From contig JAQVIB010000031.1 in the NCBI GenBank assembly GCA_028695945.1, forward strand, positions 1-12,786: 12,786 nucleotides of DNA, given 5' to 3'. The notes below the pieces were generated by a model. The model saw only the letters and a list, made by a program, of their open reading frames with translations, was not told where the DNA came from and searched no databases. The stretch comes from Lachnospiraceae bacterium. Lineage in GTDB: Bacteria; Bacillota; Clostridia; Lachnospirales; Anaerotignaceae. Below are positions 1 through 6,045 of this stretch, piece by piece; the first letter of the stretch is position 1; each line of letters opens with the position of its first letter. The translations under genes were made by a program, and so were the position numbers.

Positions 1-511
1 GGACAGTAAATTTTGAGAAGATTTGCTTTTTAGAATTAATACACTTGTGTTTATTGTACCGAGGTTAAATGAGCGTAGGGAAGATATTAGCATTTTAAGC
101 AATCATTTTCTTAAAATATTTTGTATGAAGTATGGGAAGAATATATCGGGGTTCGCACCATCTGCTATGCGATATCTTTTGGAATATGACTATCAAGGAA
201 ATGTGAGGGAACTTCAAAATTTTGTTGAGCGTGCTGTAATTATTTGTGAAAGCGATGAGGTTACCATTGATGATTTTAACGATATTGTTAAAGTTATGAA
301 AGAAAGAAGAATGAAAAAAATTTCATTGTTGGAGGAAGAAAAGAAAGAAGATATATTTGATACAGGGCTTGCACTTAAAGATTTGGAGGAATTGTATATA
401 AGCCATGTGTTTAAAAAATATGGTGAATCTGCAAAAAAAACATGTGAAGTGTTGAAAATAGACAGAAGCACACTATGGCGTAAAATGAAAGTTCCGAAAG
501 TGAAATTATAG
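1..511 (+). pseudogene. Sigma-54-dependent activator, 3' part, interrupted by TGA
   Basis: This is the C-terminal part of a bacterial enhancer-binding protein that uses ATP hydrolysis to open sigma-54 promoters. The 5' part lies outside the window. Visible features are the end of the AAA+ domain (FRINT, then VPRLNERREDI, the usual 'P.LRER.EDI' segment), the GNVRELQN box, and a Fis-type HTH at the C-terminus (KIDRSTLWRKMK). Reading upstream in the same frame gives D-S-K-F-stop-E-D-L-L-F-R. The family has FREDL here, so codon 14-16 (TGA) stands where Arg is expected; CGA or AGA to TGA is one base change. The TTG at 23 opens a frame but lies inside the conserved domain and is not a credible start. 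The GNVREL box is preceded by YDYQ where YxWP or YxYP is usual, which may be further drift. A sequencing error at 14 is the main alternative. The gene sits upstream of, and points at, the sigma-54 promoter at 1481, so it is the natural candidate regulator. Confidence 0.78.
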
Positions 512-525
512 TTTTATACAATCTG

Positions 526-675
526 ATGGTAGAGCAAGTGCCTTTTGCCATTCAAAGTGACATTAAGTGCTATGACTACCTTTCACGCAAATATGCTGAA
601 ATGAAAATGCAGAATGAAAAAAACAAGATTAAACACCGTTTTGCATATATGAAAACCCTTGTAGAACAGAAGTGA
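526..675 (+). CDS. Small unrecognised ORF, possibly a gene remnant
   Basis: A 49-residue frame starts at ATG 526 (MVEQVPFAIQ...) and ends in tandem stops TGA and TAG. The frame is open from 484, overlapping the end of the sigma-54 activator gene. The product is lysine-rich and looks helical (KYAEMKMQNEKNKIKHRFAY). No good ribosome binding site precedes the ATG. I do not recognise the family. The composition looks protein-like, so it could be the 3' tail of a degraded gene joined to the activator remnant rather than a functional gene. Confidence 0.2.
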   Translation: MVEQVPFAIQSDIKCYDYLSRKYAEMKMQNEKNKIKHRFAYMKTLVEQK

Positions 676-716
676 TAGAATTGATTAAGATTGAGAACGA
701 AGGAATTTTTATAGCT

Positions 717-746
717 TTGATGTATATCTTCTATAATTTATATTAT
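717..746 (+). promoter_or_regulatory. Possible sigma-A promoter for the 103-aa ORF
   Basis: TTGATG at 717-722 and TATTAT at 741-746 are separated by 18 bases. A perfect TATAAT also lies at 732-737 but has no good -35 partner. Transcription would begin about 35-40 bases before the ATG at 790. The surroundings are very AT-rich, so chance matches are likely. Confidence 0.3.
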
Positions 747-789
747 TTTTTCTGTTAAATTAGGAATATATTTTATTGTGAGGTTTATT

Positions 790-1101
790 ATGGAAGGCTT
801 AGAATTAAAAATGATCAACACTATGATGGAATTCTTTTTAGATGATACTTTAAGTTTAGTAGAAAAAGCTGTAAATGAGCCTGATGGTGAAGAAGAAACA
901 TCAGCAATAACAGCACAAAAAAGGTTATTATTATTTCTTGAATTATCTAAAATAATTTCATCTAAATTTAACATTAGTGATGTCGATGAATTAATATTTC
1001 ATTCAGGGTATGATCTTGAATTTTTAAAAGAATTCAAACGAAAAATGTTAAAAGAAGAAGAATCTTACCATGGAGAAAAACAGTGGAATTGGATTAAGTA
1101 A
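790..1101 (+). CDS. Hypothetical 103-aa acidic helical protein
   Basis: I do not recognise this protein. It is small, has no signal peptide or membrane segment, and looks fully helical, with an acidic stretch (EPDGEEE, about residues 31-37) and a charged C-terminal helix (LKEFKRKMLKEEE) ending in QWNWIK. The start is chosen at ATG 790 because GTGAGG at 778-783 is a good ribosome binding site with six bases of spacing. The in-frame GTG at 778 would overlap that site, although AGGAA at 762-766 could serve it. The gene is AT-richer than the catabolic genes downstream and uses codons such as TTA and AAA heavily, which together with the adjacent remnants suggests accessory DNA. It stands alone, with its own possible promoter at 717-746. 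Confidence 0.55.
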   Translation: MEGLELKMINTMMEFFLDDTLSLVEKAVNEPDGEEETSAITAQKRLLLFLELSKIISSKFNISDVDELIFHSGYDLEFLKEFKRKMLKEEESYHGEKQWNWIK

Positions 1102-1278
1102 TTATTAAACTAATACTCCGCAGCTATTTTAAAATAATATAATGAACACAATTTTTAATAAATAACTCTTTTTTGAAATGTATATAGCATAAAAATATTC
1201 TATATTTAGGAATTATGCCAAAACTTAAAGACATTGAAAGTATTGCGATTTTGATTAATGATAATTAAAAATGCGTTG

Positions 1279-1341
1279 CAAAAAACAACATATTGCAAAA
1301 TGCAACAGTAAATTGTTGCATAATGCAAGATGTTGTTTTTG
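1279..1341. promoter_or_regulatory. Twin enhancer sites (UAS) for a sigma-54 activator
   Basis: Two operators of the form TTGCA-N3-TGCAA lie at 1293-1305 and 1316-1328, with centres 23 bp apart, about two helical turns. They sit within a larger dyad: the arm 1279-1307 pairs with 1314-1341 with three mismatches and one extra A, around a 6-base centre. A further TTGCA half-site is at 1276-1280. The distance to the predicted start (about 185-210 bp) is typical of enhancers used by sigma-54 activators through DNA looping. TGCA-centred dyads are known for several such activators. That the protein encoded at 1-511 binds here is inferred from position only. Confidence 0.75.
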
Positions 1342-1480
1342 ATTGTAAAGAATGTATAAAAGTTAACACAATGAACTTTTGTTAATTGTATATAAAACTC
1401 TTATGTAAACTGATGGATGAATGGTTGTATAAATGTTGAAAATGCATAAAAAAAATAGATTTTTCCAAAATAATAAAACT

Positions 1481-1496
1481 TGGCACGGCATTTGCT
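1481..1496 (+). promoter_or_regulatory. Sigma-54 (RpoN) -24/-12 promoter
   Basis: TGGCAC at 1481-1486, five bases, then TTGCT at 1492-1496 match the consensus TGGCAC-N5-TTGCW. The invariant GG (1482-1483) and GC (1494-1495) have the required ten bases between them. Transcription should start near 1507, giving a leader of about 50 bases before the dehydrogenase ATG at 1556. The upstream sites at 1293-1328 complete a sigma-54 control module. Confidence 0.88.
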
Positions 1497-1555
1497 TTAT
1501 ATAATGGCATAGGACGACGGGTAACAAGTCCAGAAAACAGGGAGGAAAAATAATT

Positions 1556-2710
1556 ATGTCAATGTGTCAAATTAAGATTCCATCTTGCGTTTATGCAGGG
1601 GAAGGAAGTATTGAAAAAATTAAAGATATAGTTGCTAAAGAGGCGGCTTCAAAGGTACTTGTTTTTACAGATAAAGGTGTTAGGGGCACTGGTCTTGTAG
1701 ATATAGTTTTAAATGAACTTACAGCGGCAAATGTAGAGTATCAAATTTTCGATAACCTTGTAGCAGAACCAAGCTACACCGATGTTGATAAGGTTATAAA
1801 AGAAGCAGAAGATGCACAGGGCGACCTTATTGTTGCCATTGGCGGAGGCAGCGTAATGGACGCCGCAAAGCTTTGTGCAGTGTTAAAAGGTGCAAGTTAC
1901 ACAATTAAGGATTTACTTATTGACCCAGCGGTGGCACAAAAGGGAATTAAGTCTGTAATGATTCCTACAACTTGTGGAACAGGCTCTGAGGCAACATGTA
2001 ACGCAATTGTTGCCATACCAGAAGAGGGAACAAAAAAAGGTATTGTAAACGATAACATGATACCGGATTATGTTATTCTTGATGCCAAAATGATTGCAAA
2101 GCTTCCAAAAAGCATTATTGCGGCAACAGGTGTAGATGCTCTTGCACATGTTGTTGAATGTTTTACATCAAAAAAGGCTACACCACTTAGCGATACTTAT
2201 GCACTTGCTGGTGCAAATCTTATTTTCAAAAACATTAAAAAAGCCTATAACAATGCAGACGATATGGAAGCAAAAGCAAGTATGCTTTTGGGTGCTTTCT
2301 ACGGTGGCGTTGCTATTACAGGCAGCGGAACAACAGCAGTTCATGCACTTGCTTATCCTTTAGGTGGTAAATATCATATTGCACACGGTGTTTCCAATGC
2401 AATTTTGTTTGCCCATGTAATGGCATTTAACAAAGATGCCTGTGCAGATAGACTTGCTTTATTATGTGATGGTGTATATCCTGAACTGTCAGCTAAAACA
2501 GTTGAGGAAAAAGCACAGCATATTATAGACGAAATTGAAAGTATAGTAAAAGACACAGCAATACCAACAAGCCTTAAAGAGTTTGGAGTACCAGCAGAAG
2601 ACCTTGAAGTTTTGGTTGAAAGCGGAAGCCAGCAAACAAGGTTACTTATAAACAACATGAAAGAATTAAGCCTTGATGATATAAGGGAATTATACAAAAA
2701 GGTAATGTAA
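1556..2710 (+). CDS. Iron-dependent (type III) alcohol dehydrogenase
   Basis: This is a 384-residue NAD(P)-dependent, metal-containing alcohol dehydrogenase of the FucO/AdhB/PduQ superfamily, the usual full length. It interconverts an aldehyde and a primary alcohol in the cytoplasm. The N-terminal Rossmann-like domain carries GGGS (96-99) followed by MDAAK. PTTCGTGSE (about 137-145) is the conserved nucleotide-side loop. The four metal ligands of the family are all present: Asp194 and His198 in GVDALAH, His263 in HALAYPLG and His277 in HGVSNA. GGAGG at 1541-1545 sits ten bases from the ATG; the next in-frame ATG (1562) is worse placed. It is the first gene after the sigma-54 promoter. Clostridial iron-dependent dehydrogenases are known sigma-54 targets, so it may be the main target. 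The substrate cannot be told from sequence; the neighbours suggest an aldehyde released by the aldolase at 7584. Confidence 0.93.
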   Translation: MSMCQIKIPSCVYAGEGSIEKIKDIVAKEAASKVLVFTDKGVRGTGLVDIVLNELTAANVEYQIFDNLVAEPSYTDVDKVIKEAEDAQGDLIVAIGGGSVMDAAKLCAVLKGASYTIKDLLIDPAVAQKGIKSVMIPTTCGTGSEATCNAIVAIPEEGTKKGIVNDNMIPDYVILDAKMIAKLPKSIIAATGVDALAHVVECFTSKKATPLSDTYALAGANLIFKNIKKAYNNADDMEAKASMLLGAFYGGVAITGSGTTAVHALAYPLGGKYHIAHGVSNAILFAHVMAFNKDACADRLALLCDGVYPELSAKTVEEKAQHIIDEIESIVKDTAIPTSLKEFGVPAEDLEVLVESGSQQTRLLINNMKELSLDDIRELYKKVM

Positions 2711-2736
2711 TTACGTTTCAATGGTTATATATTGGT

Positions 2737-2774
2737 TATATTTTAATGCCAATGACGGCATTAAGTAAAATATA
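2737..2774 (+). other. Hairpin in the dehydrogenase-binding protein gap
   Basis: TAATGCC (2744-2750) pairs with GGCATTA (2757-2763), and TATATTTT (2737-2744 region) pairs with AAAATATA (2767-2774), with a three-base bulge on the right arm and loop AATGAC. What follows is A-rich, not a T run, so it is not a canonical terminator on this strand. It may protect the 3' end of an upstream mRNA segment or cause partial termination before the binding-protein gene. Confidence 0.55.
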
Positions 2775-2810
2775 ATAAAAACAAAAAACAAAACAAGGGA
2801 GGAAATTTTT

Positions 2811-3917
2811 ATGAAGAAGTTAGTAGCAACAACCTTAGCTGCAGTTATGGTTGCAGGTGCATTTGCAGGCTGTGGCAGCAAGGCAGCAGCACCAGCAACA
2901 CCGGCAGCACCAGCAGCAGATGCAAAAACAGAGGCACCGGCAGCAGATGCAGCAGCAACAACAACAACAGAAAAACCGGCTGGTGACCCGGTAGACCTGT
3001 TATTCTCAACATTCCAGGTTGGTACTTCAAACTACACAATTTCAGCTGGCTTAGGTACAATGTGGCTTGACTATTTACCTGAAGGTTCAACTGTAGACGT
3101 ACAGCCTACATCACCTGGTGGTATGGGTGCACCTTACCTTTTTGCTAACGGCCAGGCTGACATCGCTTTCGTAAACGGCGCTCCTGCTAAATGGGCATAT
3201 GAAGAAGGTACATTAGGAAAAGAACCTACACAGGAATACAGAGCACTTGTTGGTTCTATGACAGCAGTTTCAGCTGTATCTTTCTTTACACAGTCTTTTA
3301 TTGACAAATATGGTTACACAACAATTGAAGATGTAGTAGCAAACAAGGTTCCAATTAGAATTGGTTGCTCTCCAAAAGGTTCCATGGATGAAAAAGTTGT
3401 TGAGATGCTTCTTGACCATCTTGGCGTGACATACGATGACATTAAGTCATGGGGTGGCGACATTGTTCATGGTGGCGGTTCAGATTTATCAGCAATGGTA
3501 AAAGATGGCAAAATCGACATGATGCTTGACCATACATCAATTCAGTCTTCAACAATGACAGAAATCGCTATGACATGTGACGTTCAATTCCTTCAGCTTA
3601 AAGATGAAACACTTGACTGGTTCTGCACACAGGGCTTTGAAAGAATTACTGTACCTGCAGGTTCATGGGAAGGTCAGGAAAAAGAAATCATCAACGCTGG
3701 TACACCAGACTGTATCTTTGTTGCTAAAACAATGCCAGATGATGTAGCGTATTACCTTGCAAAAGGTATTTGCGAACAGAGAGATTACTTAGTATCACAG
3801 TATGCTTCAATTGAACCTTTCGACCCAGAAACATGCTGGATGCCTGAAAAAGTTGGTAACGTTCCACTTCACCCAGGTGCTGAGAGATACTTTAAAGAAA
3901 TGGGTTATATTAAATAA
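2811..3917 (+). CDS. TAXI-type TRAP transporter substrate-binding lipoprotein
   Basis: The 368-residue product is an extracytoplasmic solute-binding protein of the TAXI family, which captures an organic acid and delivers it to a TRAP permease driven by an ion gradient. A lipoprotein signal is clear: MKK, a hydrophobic stretch, and lipobox FAGC with Cys21 as the lipidated residue. Residues about 24-58 form an Ala/Pro/Thr-rich linker built largely from GCA-type codons, as in many clostridial surface lipoproteins. The mature domain starts near 62 (LLFSTFQVGTSNY), the family opening where 'G' and 'Y' line the ligand site, and continues with SPGGM and GQADIAFVNG. GGGAGG at 2797-2802 is eight bases before the ATG. 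The ending (HPGAERYFKEMGYIK) matches TAXI proteins. The fused permease follows after a 135-base gap with a large hairpin. Few TAXI systems have known ligands, so the substrate is open. Confidence 0.92.
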   Translation: MKKLVATTLAAVMVAGAFAGCGSKAAAPATPAAPAADAKTEAPAADAAATTTTEKPAGDPVDLLFSTFQVGTSNYTISAGLGTMWLDYLPEGSTVDVQPTSPGGMGAPYLFANGQADIAFVNGAPAKWAYEEGTLGKEPTQEYRALVGSMTAVSAVSFFTQSFIDKYGYTTIEDVVANKVPIRIGCSPKGSMDEKVVEMLLDHLGVTYDDIKSWGGDIVHGGGSDLSAMVKDGKIDMMLDHTSIQSSTMTEIAMTCDVQFLQLKDETLDWFCTQGFERITVPAGSWEGQEKEIINAGTPDCIFVAKTMPDDVAYYLAKGICEQRDYLVSQYASIEPFDPETCWMPEKVGNVPLHPGAERYFKEMGYIK

Positions 3918-3951
3918 TAAGGCTGTACCCTTTTAGGGAACAGGGATGCTT

Positions 3952-4011
3952 TAGACAGAGGCCTTTGACATATAGTATTTTGTTACTATTTTACTCAGAG
4001 GTCTCTATCTA
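3952..4011 (+). other. Long stem-loop between binding-protein and permease genes
   Basis: AGAGGCCTTTGA (3957-3968) can pair over all 12 positions with TCAGAGGTCTCT (3995-4006), counting two G-U pairs. The stem extends outward by TAGA/TCTA with one mismatch (3952-4011), and an inner stem ATAGTA/TACTAT (3972-3977 with 3984-3989) caps it. No T run follows, so full termination is unlikely. Such hairpins after binding-protein genes often stabilise the upstream mRNA and let the binding protein be made in excess of the permease. Confidence 0.6.
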
Positions 4012-4052
4012 TCTAAAAATGAGAAAATATTACCAAGTTGAGGTGTAAAAAA

Positions 4053-6017
4053 ATGAGCATTTTTGATAAAAAAGAAACTGCACCAGCTGCAGAACCGGTT
4101 GTTATTGAGGATGAAGAGTCCTTAAGACCACAACTTCCAAAAGGAAGATACATTATAGTAGCAGTTCTTTCATCAATTTTTATGTTATTCCAGCTTTATA
4201 TGGCTTTAATTAGACCGTTATCATCACTTATTTCAGGACCAATACATCTTTGTCTTTCACTTGCAATTATTATTTTAGTAAAGCCATTATCAGATAAATA
4301 CAATAAGAAATTTTTATGGATATTTGATATAGCTATGATGGCTTGTCTTGCAGTAACCGCATTTTATTTTATTAGAGATTTAAATTTCCTTACCTACAGA
4401 ATTATGATGGTTGACCCAATGCGTCCAATTGACTTATTCTGTGCATTCGCAATGCTTGTAGTTATTCTTGAGTGTGTTAGAAGAACACTTGGTTTACCTT
4501 TATTTATCTTTATTTTATGCTTTATTGCATACGCTTTCTTTGGTCAGAATATTTCAGGACCTTTCCGTTTCAGCGGTATGACATGGCAACAATTTGGTGA
4601 AATGCTTTTACTTTCGGTAGATGGTATTTTAGGTTCACCACTTCAGACCTCTGTTAATACAATCTTCTACTTCCTAATCTTTGGTGCGTTCTTCTCACAG
4701 TGTGGTGGTGGTCAGGTGCTTATAGACTTAGGTATGAAACTTAGCGATAAAACAGTAGGTGGTCCTGCAAAGGCAGCCGTTGTTTCATCAGGTCTTATGG
4801 GTATGATTTCAGGTTCTGCTGTTGCAAACGTAACAACAACAGGCGTTATGACGATTCCGCTTATGAAAAAAGCTGGTTATTCACCAGAGCAGGCAGGTGC
4901 AGTTGAGGCCGTTGCTTCAACAGGTGGTCAGATAATGCCTCCTATTATGGGTGTTGGTGCTTTCATCATGGCAGAAATGATTGGTATTAGCTACGCAGAA
5001 ATTGCAACATCAGCTATTATTCCAGCTCTTGCTTACTATGGTTCCGTTTTACTTCTTGTTCATTTAATTGCAAGGAAAAAGCAGCTTCAAAAAGTAAACA
5101 AAGAGGATGTTAAATATGTTTCACCACCAATTCTTCCAAGAGTATATCAGTTAATTCCTGTATTTGTAGTAGTTGTTATGATATTTATGGGTGCTTCATT
5201 AACTAGAGCAGCTCTTTACGGAACAGCACTTTCAATAATAGTAAGTTTTGTGTCAAAAGAAACAAGAATGAGCATTAAAGAACTTCTTGACTGCTTACTT
5301 GACGGTATTAGACAGGCAGCAAACATAGCAGTACCTACAGCGGCTTGCGGTATTATGATTGGTATTGTTGTTCGTTCTGGTGCTGCTAACAAGCTTACAA
5401 AAATTATTGCAAGCGTTGGTGATTCTAACGTAGCAGTTGCATTACTTATTGCCATGGCAGGTTGTATGCTTCTTGGTATGGCACTTCCAACAGTTGCGGC
5501 TTACCTTATTGCAAACATTCTTTTCTGCCCAACAATTATTGCTATGGGTATTGCACCTCTTCCAGCAAATATGTTTATTTTCTACTTCGGCGTTATTGCA
5601 CAAATTACACCACCTGTATGCCTTGCATCATTTACAGCGGCAGGTATAGCCGGGGCGGATTCGTGGAAAACGGGATGGACGGCATTTGCCTACGCGTTCG
5701 TTTCATTCCTTACGCCATTTATGTTTGTATTTGCTCCAGAAATATTACTTATGGGTACTGTAGGTGCAATTGTTAAAACTTCATGTGTTCTTGCTGTTGG
5801 AACATTCTTCCTTGCATCAGCAATTGCTGGTTACTTATTTATGCCTGTAGACAATAAGTTCATAAGAATATATTTCTTTATTGTTGCATTTATGACAATT
5901 ATACCTGAACAAACGTCAACTATGATTGGTCTTGGTTTGGCAATTGCTACATCGGTAGTATTCTTCTTAAAAGCGGCAAAAGATAAGAAAAACAAGACAG
6001 GTGCATTTGCAGCATAA
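4053..6017 (+). CDS. TRAP transporter fused permease (DctQ-DctM type)
   Basis: The 654-residue integral membrane protein is the fused small and large TRAP permease subunits typical of TAXI systems; it moves the ligand captured by the neighbouring lipoprotein across the membrane with a co-transported cation. An acidic cytoplasmic tail (1-30) is followed by about four helices of the DctQ-like part (roughly 32-50, 62-78, 88-107, 127-164) and then the DctM part, with signatures SGSAVANV (253-260) and STGGQIMPP (289-297). Many further hydrophobic helices run to the C-terminus. The start is ATG 4053, because GAGGTG at 4040-4045 lies seven bases upstream; an in-frame TTG at 4038 would overlap that site. 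A patch at about 5649-5702 uses GGG, GCG, TCG and ACG codons that are otherwise scarce in the gene. The flavoprotein gene begins 28 bases downstream, suggesting cotranscription. Confidence 0.93.
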   Translation: MSIFDKKETAPAAEPVVIEDEESLRPQLPKGRYIIVAVLSSIFMLFQLYMALIRPLSSLISGPIHLCLSLAIIILVKPLSDKYNKKFLWIFDIAMMACLAVTAFYFIRDLNFLTYRIMMVDPMRPIDLFCAFAMLVVILECVRRTLGLPLFIFILCFIAYAFFGQNISGPFRFSGMTWQQFGEMLLLSVDGILGSPLQTSVNTIFYFLIFGAFFSQCGGGQVLIDLGMKLSDKTVGGPAKAAVVSSGLMGMISGSAVANVTTTGVMTIPLMKKAGYSPEQAGAVEAVASTGGQIMPPIMGVGAFIMAEMIGISYAEIATSAIIPALAYYGSVLLLVHLIARKKQLQKVNKEDVKYVSPPILPRVYQLIPVFVVVVMIFMGASLTRAALYGTALSIIVSFVSKETRMSIKELLDCLLDGIRQAANIAVPTAACGIMIGIVVRSGAANKLTKIIASVGDSNVAVALLIAMAGCMLLGMALPTVAAYLIANILFCPTIIAMGIAPLPANMFIFYFGVIAQITPPVCLASFTAAGIAGADSWKTGWTAFAYAFVSFLTPFMFVFAPEILLMGTVGAIVKTSCVLAVGTFFLASAIAGYLFMPVDNKFIRIYFFIVAFMTIIPEQTSTMIGLGLAIATSVVFFLKAAKDKKNKTGAFAA

Positions 6018-6045
6018 TCTACATTATTAATTAGGGGTATGCGAT

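Larger units (their letters stand above)
1102..1555. other. Gene-free control region upstream of the operon
   Basis: These 454 bases hold no credible gene. They contain the double TGCAA operator (1279-1341), a minor hairpin (AAAAGTT 1358-1364 with AACTTTT 1374-1380), an AT-rich spacer suitable for DNA looping, and the sigma-54 promoter at 1481-1496. A 17-codon ATG frame at 1215-1268 has only a poorly spaced AGGAA ahead of it and is not called. No clear terminator follows the gene ending at 1101; the only dyad there is TATTTTAAAATA at 1124-1135, which lacks G/C. Confidence 0.7.

Noticed and set aside
23..25. TTG as the true start of a 162-residue regulator
   Set aside because: The frame continues as recognisable AAA+ sequence upstream (EDL before it), there is no ribosome binding site, and a start here would cut through a conserved domain.
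1215..1268. 17-codon ORF beginning MPKLKDIES
   Set aside because: Very short, AGGAA only about three bases from the ATG, and no similarity I recognise; likely chance.
1361..1387. Possible Rex operator (TTAACA ... TGTTAA)
   Set aside because: The Rex consensus is TTGTTAA-N4-TTAACAA; here the halves are in the opposite order with an 11-base gap.
2374..2721. Minus-strand ORF opposite the dehydrogenase gene
   Set aside because: It is an antisense shadow of a strongly conserved gene, with no ribosome binding site or recognisable domain; the other minus-strand frames in the window are of the same kind.
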